Shown here: positions 29,890 to 38,231 of the stretch, piece after piece
Position numbering within the stretch: the stretch's first letter is position 1
How the letters are laid out: each line of letters begins with the position of its first letter
IMG/VR virus record: IMGVR_UViG_3300044691_000280
Location: 1 to 42,560 of that record
Reading direction: 5' to 3' (one strand)
DNA from: a virus
Length of the DNA: 42,560 nucleotides
The notes under the pieces: model-generated
Seen by the model: only the letters and a program-made list of their open reading frames with translations
Database searches by the model: none
Told to the model about the DNA's origin: nothing
Translations under genes and position numbers: made by a program

Positions 29890-29919
29890 TCATAAATAAA
29901 AACCAAAAAAAAAGCAAAA

Positions 29920-30156
29920 ATGAAAAAGAAATTACTAAGAACAATTCTAATTGAGCGAACTGAAACAATTGAGTACCGGGAGATCAGGAAAGCGCTGATG
30001 ACCGTAGCGCAGAATAACAAAGACAACAACCCTGAAAGAAATTGCTATCGGGTACTAAAAATGAAACAGGATACCCTGATAAAATTACAGAACGAAGGAT
30101 TAACCGTTGAAAAAATTAAAGATAATGGCTACGAAAAGTACAAAATACGTTGGTAA
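29920..30156 (+). CDS. 78-aa basic hypothetical protein
   Basis: A basic helical protein (RTILIERTETIEYREIRKAL, then VEKIKDNGYEKYKIRW) following the prim-pol gene. It may bind nucleic acid or a replication partner. No family recognised. Confidence 0.55.
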   Translation: MKKKLLRTILIERTETIEYREIRKALMTVAQNNKDNNPERNCYRVLKMKQDTLIKLQNEGLTVEKIKDNGYEKYKIRW

Positions 30157-30568
30157 TGGCTATTGGGAAAATGCTTCAAAGCAATTGAAGTGGGCGGTTA
30201 ATATACCTGAAAAATATATTTCAGTCCCCGAAACAGAATTGAATGAAGCAAAGGAAAGCCTGATGATTCAGCACTTTTGCAACAATGGGTTCCACATTCA
30301 GTCCTGCATCCCATCCTTTAATGAAAACCGAGTATTCGACCCGGAAATACGATTAAAGATGGCATCGGTGAAGATTGCGCCGGATGACTCTGCTTATCAT
30401 GTAGGGGACAGGTTTATGGTAGTTTCAACCTATTGCGAACTGGAAATAACCAATGTTGAGTCCAAAAAAATACATTTAAAATATCTCAACCGGAATAAGC
30501 ACAATCTTTTGCAATCCGATGATTTATTAAATCACAATCTTGATTTTAAGCTATGGAAACGGATATGA
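30125..30568 (+). CDS. 147-aa hypothetical protein
   Basis: I set the start at the ATG at 30125 (MATKSTKYVGNGYW) over an upstream TTG. It overlaps the previous gene by 32 nt. The protein is strand-rich (RLKMASVKIAPDD, DRFMVVSTYCELEITNV). Its end overlaps the next gene by ATGA. Function unknown. Confidence 0.55.
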   Translation: MATKSTKYVGNGYWENASKQLKWAVNIPEKYISVPETELNEAKESLMIQHFCNNGFHIQSCIPSFNENRVFDPEIRLKMASVKIAPDDSAYHVGDRFMVVSTYCELEITNVESKKIHLKYLNRNKHNLLQSDDLLNHNLDFKLWKRI

Positions 30569-30729
30569 CCATAAAAAAACTAAAGAGCGTCCCTACTGGA
30601 CAATGGTTCTCTGTAGTGAATAAAGCCGGAGTAAATTTGACAAATATAATTTGCGATTTAATTGACGCTGGGGATCATTTTCAAATAAGTTCTGATTGGA
30701 CAAAATTTAAACGATTAGATGATTTTTAA
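30565..30729 (+). CDS. 54-aa hypothetical protein
   Basis: A short ORF (MTIKKLKSVPTGQWFSVV, then AGDHFQISSDWTKF) coupled by ATGA to the gene before it. It is the last gene of the replication arm. Function unknown. Confidence 0.55.
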   Translation: MTIKKLKSVPTGQWFSVVNKAGVNLTNIICDLIDAGDHFQISSDWTKFKRLDDF

Positions 30730-30733
30730 TCAC

Positions 30734-30741
30734 TATATTTG
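30734..30741 (+). promoter_or_regulatory. -7 box before the broken endonuclease
   Basis: TATATTTG matches the consensus; no good -33 box is visible. Downstream, TGCTC-ATGCCG-GAGCA (about 30757-30772) can form a hairpin in the leader. Confidence 0.35.
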
Positions 30742-30843
30742 AAGTATAAAATAACTGCTCATGCCGGAGCAAATCGAAAACACTTTAAACCTGTTTGGGG
30801 GATTCTGCGGCATCGGATGAACCTGAACGGGTTTTTTAAATTT

Positions 30844-31391
30844 ATGGAAATAAACAAATGGAATCCATTAATTGGATTTGAAAACGAGCACGAATGTTTT
30901 TATGATGGATCGGTAATGAGAATTAGATCAATTACAAGAAAGATAACGTATGAAAATAAATATGGGTCTAAAACTATTACTGTAAAATCTAAAGAATTAA
31001 AGATTTTTGTATCATCTCATGGATATTTGTACCTTAAATTAAAGGGAATAGTAAGACAATACATCAATTTGTTGGTAAGATGTTTATCCCAAATCCTGAA
31101 AGTAAACCTCATATAAACCATATCAATGGTATTAAAACAGATAATCGAATTGAAAATTTAGAATGGTGCACGCATCAAGAGAATATGAACCATGCAGTAA
31201 AAATGGGGTTTTTAAATAATAGGGGAGAAAAAAGCGCTCATGCTCAATTTACAAATGCGCATGTTGCTGAAATTAGGTTGTTTTGTAAAAGGTACTCATT
31301 TATTAGAATTGGCGAAATAGCCAAATTATTAAACTGCGAGCGTGGCGTAATTGGGTTAATGATTAGAAATATAACATATCAAGATGCGTAG
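30844..31391 (+). pseudogene. Frameshifted NUMOD4-HNH homing endonuclease
   Basis: Two overlapping frames encode one protein. The first has a NUMOD4 domain (WNPLIGFENEHECFYDGSV, then SSHGYLYLKLKG). The second has HNH_3 sequence (FIPNPESKPHINHINGIKTD, then LEWCTHQENMNHAV), and a C-terminal helix-turn-helix. The join needs one extra base near 31056-31061: with it the reading becomes VRQIHQFVGKMFIPNP, as in intact relatives. I take the ATG at 30844 as start. The lesion suggests decay of a mobile nuclease, unless it is a sequencing error. Confidence 0.7.
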
Positions 31392-31641
31392 TATTTACTT
31401 TCGAGTTATCAGACTGTCACCAGAGATTTAGAAGACTCTATGACCCGTTTTTAACGCCGTAGATCAATTTAAATCTTAAAATGGTATATTGGTATGGTAA
31501 GAAAATAAAAGTGTCTTAGGATTGATTAAAATAGGGTTTAAAATAAAACAATAACTTTGAATTATTTTTTTGTAAAAATGAAATATAAATTATACTTTTG
31601 GTTATTCGGAATTACCCGGCATTCAAAACCCATACAAAAAA
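31392..31641 (+). other. Non-coding region upstream of the late genes
   Basis: About 250 nt without a supported gene. It holds a lone TAACTTTG box (31552-31559) and the full promoter at 31569-31600. No clear terminator was seen. Confidence 0.5.
31569..31600 (+). promoter_or_regulatory. Promoter of the late region
   Basis: TTTG (31569-31572), exactly 20 nt, and a perfect TACTTTTG (31593-31600). The leader to the ATG at 31642 is about 35-40 nt, unlike the start-proximal promoters of early regulators. Confidence 0.75.
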
Positions 31642-31887
31642 ATGGACACTACGGCACTTGAAGCAAAAATAACGTCACTACAGGCAGCTATTGCTAACGA
31701 TGAGACTACGCTGGCAAATGACCAGTCTGAATTAGCACTGGCACAAAAAGAACTGGCACAGGCGACCTTAATCAATTCATTGGAGGTATTGACAGCCGAC
31801 GAGGTAGCTACGATCAATGCAGCCTTAGCAGCTGACGGGTCACCGGTTATTATTTCCTTACCCTCTGCTGCCGCACCACAGGAATAA
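31642..31887 (+). CDS. 81-aa coiled-coil protein
   Basis: The protein is an almost continuous coiled coil (ALEAKITSLQAAIANDETTL, DQSELALAQKELAQATL) with an Ala-rich tail. It is the first gene after the late promoter. A virion or scaffold role is possible but unproven. Confidence 0.6.
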   Translation: MDTTALEAKITSLQAAIANDETTLANDQSELALAQKELAQATLINSLEVLTADEVATINAALAADGSPVIISLPSAAAPQE

Positions 31888-31916
31888 ACACAAGCGGCAT
31901 AAAACAAAAAACAATG

Positions 31917-32195
31917 ATGAAAAAACCGACAGATGGTGGTAAACCAAGACAGTTAAAAGGCGTAACCATCACCGCAAAACGTACTACTAAACCGGCAGCA
32001 AAGGCACCATACAAGGCATCGTCAGTAGTTCAGGGGAAGCAGATTCCAAGTTCCAGAATAGATTCGGCACGTAAAGCCAATCCTGCCTTAAACAGGGCAT
32101 TGGGTACAAATAATAAGGGTTCAGGTGGTATGGATACCTACCGAGATAGCAAAGCCGATCTGATAAACTCCGCCCTAAAGAGAAAGAAGGCATGA
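31917..32195 (+). CDS. Basic, disordered small protein
   Basis: A Lys/Arg/Pro/Ser-rich protein (KPTDGGKPRQLKGVTITAKR) with little hydrophobic core, likely disordered and nucleic-acid or capsid binding. An adjacent ATG at 31914 is an alternative start. It overlaps the next gene by ATGA. Confidence 0.6.
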   Translation: MKKPTDGGKPRQLKGVTITAKRTTKPAAKAPYKASSVVQGKQIPSSRIDSARKANPALNRALGTNNKGSGGMDTYRDSKADLINSALKRKKA

Positions 32196-32452
32196 TCGTA
32201 CCTCCGCAGAGCTACTTAGTAGAATTAGAGAACGAACGTCATAAAAAAGAACTTGCCGCCATTGAGCGGTTTTGTTCGTTTATGTATCTTTTTGAGAGCA
32301 CGGGACAGATAAACGGGGTAGAATACAGGTTACAGGGGATCAGTGTTTATGACCGTGTAGCCTCATTCAAGTCGGTTAGCCCTGCTCATAAAGATTATTT
32401 CTTTGATGCCCATAAAAATACCGCCCTTGTTTCAGAGGCGGCTCCTGAATAA
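32192..32452 (+). CDS. 86-aa hypothetical protein
   Basis: A helical start (LVELENERHKKELAAIERF), then a strand-rich part (GVEYRLQGISVYDRV). It lies between the basic protein and a minus-strand gene. Function unknown. Confidence 0.6.
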   Translation: MIVPPQSYLVELENERHKKELAAIERFCSFMYLFESTGQINGVEYRLQGISVYDRVASFKSVSPAHKDYFFDAHKNTALVSEAAPE

Positions 32453-32468
32453 TAAAATAACCAACTCC

Positions 32469-32753
32469 TTAAAACGCGCCCTGAACTGTTGCTAAGTTCT
32501 GCGAAGTCAGTATGTAACCGTTCTGATGCTGGTTCCCTGTCCAGTACTGCACGTTAACCCTGCAATTTGCCGTAGGATAGGCTGCAATATCAGCCGCAGT
32601 AGCCGCATAAGCACTCTGTACCTGCTGCGTCAGCAAAGCGAACTGCGGTGACGGAGAGGTTGAGGTAATAGGCGGAAACGGTGAGGTACTGTAGGGCGTT
32701 GCGCCATCCGGTGAAGCAAGGACATTTACGAGTTGTGAGCCATTTAAAGCCAT
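32469..32753 (-). CDS. 94-aa hypothetical protein on the opposite strand
   Basis: A lone minus-strand gene among plus-strand late genes. The protein has a Ser/Pro/Thr-rich stretch (TSPFPPITSTSPSPQF) and a helical Ala-rich part, ending in an aromatic strand region. ATTG-N19-TACCTTTA upstream may be its promoter. Function unknown; a virion decoration protein would fit the composition. Confidence 0.55.
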   Translation of the reverse strand: MALNGSQLVNVLASPDGATPYSTSPFPPITSTSPSPQFALLTQQVQSAYAATAADIAAYPTANCRVNVQYWTGNQHQNGYILTSQNLATVQGAF

Positions 32754-32844
32754 AATAGTAATCTTTTTATATAGTGAACATTAATTGAGATTAAAGGTAA
32801 TTATTTATTTGTAATTGTCAATAGTTAATCCGATACTTGTCAAA

Positions 32845-32917
32845 GCAGAACGTAAAACATGAGAACAAGATATTCAAGATTCCCCGCCAGTCATTTCATG
32901 TTTTGTAAACGTTCTGC
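32845..32917. repeat. Large interrupted hairpin
   Basis: GCAGAACGTAAAACATGA (32845-32862) pairs with 32896-32917 through two 9-bp perfect stems (GCAGAACGT with ACGTTCTGC, AAAACATGA with TCATGTTTT), separated only by a 4-nt GTAA bulge on the right arm. The loop is 33 nt. It lies between divergent genes at 32753 and 32960. Confidence 0.7.
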
Positions 32918-32931
32918 GATGCTTACCTTTC
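32902..32931 (+). promoter_or_regulatory. Promoter candidate for the glycan cassette
   Basis: TTTG (32902-32905), an 18-nt spacer and TACCTTTC (32924-32931, one mismatch). The -33 box lies in the right arm of the hairpin. A second box-like sequence, TATTTTG (32948-32954), lies 5 nt before the ATG. Confidence 0.4.
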
Positions 32932-32959
32932 ATTTGGCTGCGCGGGTTATTTTGACAAT

Positions 32960-33685
32960 ATGGCCTTAATCGCAATGTGTTCCTATTCCACCGAAGAAAA
33001 TGGTAAGCTTAAATACATGAAGCAGACCGTGGAAAGCCTGTTTAATACAGTTGATTTCACCAAACACAGGTTATTTATTATCGACAATAATTCCTGCAAA
33101 GAAGCGGTAGAATGGCTGATTGATATGAGGTTAAAATTAAATTTTAATCTTATATTGAATGATAAAAACCTCGGCACAGCAGGAGGCATTAACGTTGCTT
33201 TAAAGGAGAGAAACCCGGGAGAGATGTGCCTGAAATGCGACGACGATCTGACATGGTCAGAAGCAGGGTGGGTTGAAAAGTTAGAAGAAATTATTTTTTC
33301 TGATAAAAATGTAGGCATTTGCGGTCTTAAGCGCGACGATGTATACGGAAATTTCAGAAAAGAAGGCAATATATGGTGGCAGGAAGATATATTCGGAACC
33401 TGTACTGCTTATAACCCTTTAATGTTAGATAAATGCGGCTTCCTTTCGCAGCCATCATGCTATGGGTTTGATGATATTTTAATTTCTGTGAGGTCAGAAG
33501 CAGCGGGATTTAAAAACTGTTTCAGGGTAGATATTCCTATTGTAAACTTAGATGAGGGAGGTACGGAATATACCGAATGGAAGAAGCGTGAAGCAGGAGT
33601 ATACTTACAGGAAGTAGGCATCATGTGCGATATGATCCGTAACGGTGATTTAAGTTACTATTATGATGGAGGTTTCAATGATTAA
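32960..33685 (+). CDS. Family 2-like glycosyltransferase
   Basis: The 241-residue protein has the GT-A fold signature: N-terminal MALIAMCSYSTEENGKLKYM, FIIDNNS (39-45), LNDKNLGTAGGINVAL (66-81), and a DDD metal site (94-96, LKCDDDLTW). The second half has GTCTAYNPLMLDKCGF and YGFDDILISVRSEAAGF, the acceptor/catalytic part. It transfers a sugar from a nucleotide sugar. It is the first of five genes in a glycan-type cassette and is overlapped by the next gene. Confidence 0.85.
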   Translation: MALIAMCSYSTEENGKLKYMKQTVESLFNTVDFTKHRLFIIDNNSCKEAVEWLIDMRLKLNFNLILNDKNLGTAGGINVALKERNPGEMCLKCDDDLTWSEAGWVEKLEEIIFSDKNVGICGLKRDDVYGNFRKEGNIWWQEDIFGTCTAYNPLMLDKCGFLSQPSCYGFDDILISVRSEAAGFKNCFRVDIPIVNLDEGGTEYTEWKKREAGVYLQEVGIMCDMIRNGDLSYYYDGGFND

Positions 33686-34286
33686 TTTCCAGGGTGACAG
33701 CGGCGAGTATGAAATGCTGACAACGGGTATAGAACTATCTAAAGACGTAGATGGGTTATGCTTGGAAATAGGGACACGATTAGGCATGTCTGCTAAAACT
33801 ATTCTTGATGCTATAAGGCTGTATTGCCCAAATAAAACATTGGTTTGTGTAGATCCTTACGGTTCTTTGCTTTACGAGGGTAGGGAGGGTCAGATATGCA
33901 GGCTTGACTATGACAATCCAATGAAAGCAACATGCATGGGTAATATTTGGATGGATGTAAAAGAAAGCCCTGTATCATTCAAATACTTTGACCTTACAGA
34001 CTCCGATTACTTTACTTATTTCGCAGATGGAGTTCCTATATACGAATTGGAAAGGCGAGTTGAAACCAAGTATAGCTTTGTCTTTTTTGACGGGCCGCAT
34101 TCGGTTGCTCATATACGCGAAGAAATGAATTTCTTTTACCCGCGTACTTCGGTTGGGGGCGTATGGGTTTTTGATGATACTACTCCTGACTTTTATGACC
34201 ATAAAGTTATACATGTCGACCTGATAGACATGGGATTTATATTAGTTGAACAGGGAGTTAAAAAAGCGATATATGTTAAACTGTAA
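33678..34286 (+). CDS. SAM-dependent methyltransferase
   Basis: The 202-residue protein is a class I methyltransferase of the Methyltransf_24 type: LEIGTRLGMSAKT (29-41) for SAM, VCVDPYGSLLY, FFDGPHSVAHIREEM and GGVWVFDD (160-167). GGAGG lies just upstream of the ATG at 33678, inside the end of the GT gene, and decides the start. Neighbours suggest a sugar or small molecule as substrate. Confidence 0.8.
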   Translation: MINFQGDSGEYEMLTTGIELSKDVDGLCLEIGTRLGMSAKTILDAIRLYCPNKTLVCVDPYGSLLYEGREGQICRLDYDNPMKATCMGNIWMDVKESPVSFKYFDLTDSDYFTYFADGVPIYELERRVETKYSFVFFDGPHSVAHIREEMNFFYPRTSVGGVWVFDDTTPDFYDHKVIHVDLIDMGFILVEQGVKKAIYVKL

Positions 34287-34290
34287 ACTT

Positions 34291-35001
34291 ATGAACGAAG
34301 GTATTTGCATAATAACCGTCACTAATCAGCCAGAAAGGGCTAAAACATTAATCGAAAGTGCCACTAAACAGGATTGGCCTATATATGTTTTGCAGACGGA
34401 ATGGAGAGGATTCGGAACTAAACTTATCGCTACATATGAGTTTTTGAAGGCGCATCCTGAAATAACTCATTTTGTTTTTTGTGATGCTCACGATGTTGCC
34501 GTTCTTGGTACACCCGAAGAGTTTTTATCAAAGTTAAAATCAAAGCATAATATCATATTCAATGCAGAACGGGGATGCTGGCCGCCACCGGTTCAGCAAT
34601 TCCAATATATGTATAAGGAACAGGTTGGTGGTTTTAACTTTCTGAATAGTGGTGTTTATTTCGCACCTTCAAAATTATACATGGAAATATTTGAATATAA
34701 TCCCCCACAGTACTCAATTGACGACCAGTGGCTATGGAGCATGATTTATTTATTTGGAAGGTGGCCTGTAGAATTGGATAGTAATTGTGATATTTTTCAG
34801 TGCTATTCTTTTTTTGAGGGAAATGATGACAATAACGATTATAATTATTGTGCTCACATGACAAATCAAAATACACTAAGGAATGCCCTTCATAATAAAA
34901 AAACAGACACTTTTCCTATATTCATTCATGCCAATGGTGGTGGCGGAATGCAAAAAGTATTGGAGTTACTCAACCCTATAGAATTTACCAAAACCATATG
35001 A
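34291..35001 (+). CDS. PLOD/GT25-like glycosyltransferase
   Basis: The 236-residue protein resembles the glycosyltransferase part of procollagen-lysine modifying enzymes (PLOD/LH3-like): FVFCDAHDVAVLGTPEEF with D65 and D68, IIFNAERGCWPPP, FLNSGVYFA and IDDQWLW (D144/D145). The ATG at 34291 follows the previous stop by 4 nt; an upstream TTG/ATG would overlap it. In known proteins this domain links glucose or galactose to a hydroxylysine; phage acceptor unknown. Confidence 0.75.
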   Translation: MNEGICIITVTNQPERAKTLIESATKQDWPIYVLQTEWRGFGTKLIATYEFLKAHPEITHFVFCDAHDVAVLGTPEEFLSKLKSKHNIIFNAERGCWPPPVQQFQYMYKEQVGGFNFLNSGVYFAPSKLYMEIFEYNPPQYSIDDQWLWSMIYLFGRWPVELDSNCDIFQCYSFFEGNDDNNDYNYCAHMTNQNTLRNALHNKKTDTFPIFIHANGGGGMQKVLELLNPIEFTKTI

Positions 35002-35699
35002 CCTTATCTGAACTTAAAAGCAATTACACCGATACCCCTGAATTTCATAAACATGTTCATGAATTATTTATTGAACTGGTTAATGGCACATGGGGGCTTA
35101 ACGATCATAGAACCTATGTTGAAAACAATGTTTTTGGGATGGGTGAACGTTCCTTTTGGTGGGTATGGAAACTGATACTTGAGGAGTTGCCCGCTAATCC
35201 AAAACTATTAGAAATTGGCGTTTTTAAGGCTGCCTCACTCTCCCTTTGGAAGATGCTTAGGGAAGATGCACAGGTATTTGGCGTCACGCCATTAGACGGT
35301 CGAGGCACTGGATGGACGGAAGATGATTATTGGGCACATATTCAGAAGATACATAATGACTTTGGACTACCTTACCCTAAATTATTTATTGGTGGTAGCG
35401 AAGAACCTGAAATGATTCAGTTGTCATTGGATTCAGGCCCGTATGATGTAATTTATGTGGATGGTAATCACAGCCACAACGGGGCTTTATCAGACCTAAA
35501 TAACTACTCACCCATGGTAAAGTCAGGCGGTTGGTTAATAGTTGATGACGCGGCTTGCCGTACCTCTCAACCATTTGGATATTTCCAAGGAATATCAAGT
35601 GTTTGTGACGCACTGGAAGAATGGGAAAGTACAGAAATAGCCAAAGAATTTGATTTTCAGTTTAATGTAGTTCACCTGATGTGTTACAAGCGTATATGA
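34998..35699 (+). CDS. SAM-dependent methyltransferase, cephalosporin-hydroxylase-like
   Basis: The 233-residue protein has KLLEIGVFKAASLSLW (69-84), VIYVDGNHSHNGALSDLNNY and GGWLIVDDA (177-185), a class I methyltransferase pattern shared with sugar and macrolide O-methyltransferases and CmcI-like proteins. It overlaps both cassette neighbours by 4 nt. It would methylate the same product as the other cassette enzymes build. Confidence 0.75.
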   Translation: MTLSELKSNYTDTPEFHKHVHELFIELVNGTWGLNDHRTYVENNVFGMGERSFWWVWKLILEELPANPKLLEIGVFKAASLSLWKMLREDAQVFGVTPLDGRGTGWTEDDYWAHIQKIHNDFGLPYPKLFIGGSEEPEMIQLSLDSGPYDVIYVDGNHSHNGALSDLNNYSPMVKSGGWLIVDDAACRTSQPFGYFQGISSVCDALEEWESTEIAKEFDFQFNVVHLMCYKRI

Positions 35700-36667
35700 A
35701 GAAAATACTATACTATTCTTTTTACCCTACAGACGCAAGCGGATGGTATCGCTCTACAGGGGTACTTCCCTTCATAAAATCAGATGACTTCACGCTTATC
35801 AACCTTTCCCATATCAGGGATATATCCTTTGCCAATCTTTGCGGGTACGATGCCATATTTATTCAGCGTCCTTGCGAGGATGAGCACTTAAAGATGATTA
35901 AGTCTGCTAAGGACGTCGGACTAAAAGTGATCATTGACCATGACGACAACCCGCTATGCGTCCCGGATACCAACCCGATGCATGGTTTTTTCGAGGCACG
36001 TAAAAAAGTGATATTGGAAAGTATTGTTCTGTCCGATGAGGTATGGGTGAGTACCCCTGCTATAAAACAAGCATTCAGGCTGTACAACAAGAACATTCAC
36101 GTTATCCCTAATGCCCACAACGACTATATCTTCAAAGAGAAAGATAAAAAGCCATTTGTATATAATGAAACGGCTATGTTCAGAGGCGGGCACAGTCACC
36201 TGGGGGATATGTATGAGGGCAATACCCCCGATACCGTAGTGGACTTCATCAACGGAAACCCGAACTGGAAATTTTATATGCTTGGGCAGCGGTTTGAGTA
36301 TATTGAAGTCAGGCTAAAGCACCCCAACTATTACAGGCATGATGGGGCGACAACGGTACAGTTCTACAAATTAATGCATGGGTATAACCCCTGTTTATTC
36401 TTTTACCCGCTATCGGCAAGTTTATTCAACCATAGCAAATCAAACTGTAGCTGGCTTGAGTCCACATACGCAGGTGCGGCGGTATTCGCCAATAAAGAAT
36501 TGCCGGAATTTGATAAGCCATTTATAGGCAATTTTTCGGCGGACATATTAAAAACTTCAAAAGGTAAACTCAAAAAGATGCATGACGACAGTTGGAAATA
36601 TATCCAAAAAAACTTATTATTGAGCATAGTTAACGAAAAACGCAAAGAAAGGCTTGAAAAAATATGA
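35696..36667 (+). CDS. GT-B glycosyltransferase
   Basis: The 323-residue protein has a Rossmann-type N-terminus (KKILYYSFYPTDASGWYRST), a middle DEVWVSTPAIKQAF and VIPNAHNDYIF, then a C-terminal Rossmann half with WLESTYAGAAVFANKELP, where the E and G-rich loop resemble the nucleotide-sugar site of GT4-like enzymes. The ATG at 35696 overlaps the previous stop (ATGA), and the stop overlaps the GroES-like gene start. Confidence 0.75.
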   Translation: MKKILYYSFYPTDASGWYRSTGVLPFIKSDDFTLINLSHIRDISFANLCGYDAIFIQRPCEDEHLKMIKSAKDVGLKVIIDHDDNPLCVPDTNPMHGFFEARKKVILESIVLSDEVWVSTPAIKQAFRLYNKNIHVIPNAHNDYIFKEKDKKPFVYNETAMFRGGHSHLGDMYEGNTPDTVVDFINGNPNWKFYMLGQRFEYIEVRLKHPNYYRHDGATTVQFYKLMHGYNPCLFFYPLSASLFNHSKSNCSWLESTYAGAAVFANKELPEFDKPFIGNFSADILKTSKGKLKKMHDDSWKYIQKNLLLSIVNEKRKERLEKI

Positions 36668-37542
36668 CCCCGCTATCTAACCGAATACTGGTAAAATTTG
36701 AAGAAAATATAGAAACCCCGCTCAACCTGATCATCCCTGAAAGGTATGTGGTGCATGAGCAGGGCGATGCCACGGACAATGAGACGCGGACAGGGGTAAC
36801 TACCGACCGCAGGCTAATCAACCCGCAGAACGTAACTATTTTAAGCGGGGAGCATACAGGAAGAACCGCCTTTGTATATTATGGGTCATACGAGGTAGCC
36901 AAGTGGATTGATGGCAATGCGCTGATACCCGACCATATGCTGTTATTTTTTACAAACCCGATAGAAATGATGCCCGAAACTTATTTAGGGGACGAGATAT
37001 TTATCGAAGGAGATAAAACCCCGTCAGGCATCTATACAACGCCTGTAACGGAACAAAAGGATGGTATCCGTATAAGGTTAACCCATGTACCTGAAAATTG
37101 CGTAGCAAGCGCGGGTGATACTGTTATTACGATGGATGACAAGCAGTACTGGCTTATCTATGGCGGTCAGCGGATGATCAAGCTTCGGGAGAGTGAGATC
37201 GTGGCGGTAGTCAGGGATGAGGAAATAATACCGACACGGGACAACCTGCTGATAGAATACCTGCCTGACCCTGACGAGGAAAAAAGGATGGCAGAGAACG
37301 AGAAAATATACAATCACATGGACTTCGCCCGTAAGCATAACTGGCATATCGAGGGGATGCAGTTTAAGCCCGTGCCCGAACCAATGACCATCCACGCCCG
37401 TATACTTAAGGGGAAACACGAAGGATGTGAGTGTATTGTTTTCAGGAAATATGGTGTATCTTTACCTAACAAGCAATGGATAATAGCAAGGGAAACATTG
37501 ATAGCAATAGTTCAGGACAGAATACTGACCCCAGTGGCGTAG
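36664..37542 (+). CDS. GroES-like protein with repeated barrel modules
   Basis: The 292-residue protein begins like a co-chaperonin (MTPLSNRILVKFEENIETPL, then LIIPERY). A second GroES-like portion follows at about 150-200: GDTVITMDDKQYWLIYGG, IKLRESEIVAVVRDEE and IPTRDNLLIEYLPDPDE; a third partial strand set (CIVFRKYGVSLPNK, ETLIAIVQDRIL) ends it. GroES is about 97 residues, so this looks like repeated modules. It could help host GroEL fold capsid proteins. It overlaps the next gene by 67 nt. Confidence 0.55.
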   Translation: MTPLSNRILVKFEENIETPLNLIIPERYVVHEQGDATDNETRTGVTTDRRLINPQNVTILSGEHTGRTAFVYYGSYEVAKWIDGNALIPDHMLLFFTNPIEMMPETYLGDEIFIEGDKTPSGIYTTPVTEQKDGIRIRLTHVPENCVASAGDTVITMDDKQYWLIYGGQRMIKLRESEIVAVVRDEEIIPTRDNLLIEYLPDPDEEKRMAENEKIYNHMDFARKHNWHIEGMQFKPVPEPMTIHARILKGKHEGCECIVFRKYGVSLPNKQWIIARETLIAIVQDRILTPVA

Positions 37543-38231
37543 AAAGGAACGAAAAGGGGCAATTCATCAAAGCCCCGCCATGGTTAAAGCCTTGGACTCA
37601 CAATCATAACGTAAAGGGGAAGCAAAAGATGAGTCCTAAGATTAAAGCCAGGGCGAAGGCAATGGCTGACAGGACGCTTATTATCCATAAGGAGACTATA
37701 AAAAAACAAAACAATAAAATAACTATACTACAGGCAAAGGTAAGTGCTGAAAAAAATAGAACAGCAAAGAAAGCTGTTCTTAATAAAATAAGGCTAATAC
37801 AGAAAGCCCCCAAGTACTACTGGTCTGTGATTGGATACCCCGTATTAATGCAGTGGTGCAGAGATAATTCGATAACGATAAGGATGGCTAATATCATGGT
37901 CATCATGTCTTATAACAGATTTATGGTTAAAACGGACTTCCCTTTGTGGAGAATATCGGTCGGCAAGTCATTATACTATTTAATGAAAATGGGACTGGTT
38001 CAGTCGATGGAATTGCCGTCAAAAAACGGGTTATCAAGGGGTAGAATATCATATCTTTTAAGCCCGTCAGGGGCAGAGATGGTGAAAGCGTACGAAAGGC
38101 ACCATGACGAAGTATTTGAAATGATGGCTAAATCACCCAATTTTAATATGTCCAAGTATAACATGAAAAACAGAATCGGCGTAGTGAAAAAGAAATTAAG
38201 CTACAGAAACGTATCATCACCACTGGCATGA
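37476..38231 (+). CDS. Winged-helix protein, terminase small subunit or regulator candidate
   Basis: The 251-residue protein has an acidic/polar start, RNEKGQFIKAPPWLKPW, a basic coiled-coil region (60-105), and a MarR-like winged-helix domain (VIMSYNRFMVKTDFPLWRI, LYYLMKMGLVQSMELPS, LSRGRISYLLSPSGAEMV). The ATG at 37476 lies within the GroES-like gene and no later ATG precedes the conserved-looking RNEKGQF segment. A DNA-binding role in packaging fits its position two genes before terminase. Confidence 0.6.
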   Translation: MDNSKGNIDSNSSGQNTDPSGVERNEKGQFIKAPPWLKPWTHNHNVKGKQKMSPKIKARAKAMADRTLIIHKETIKKQNNKITILQAKVSAEKNRTAKKAVLNKIRLIQKAPKYYWSVIGYPVLMQWCRDNSITIRMANIMVIMSYNRFMVKTDFPLWRISVGKSLYYLMKMGLVQSMELPSKNGLSRGRISYLLSPSGAEMVKAYERHHDEVFEMMAKSPNFNMSKYNMKNRIGVVKKKLSYRNVSSPLA

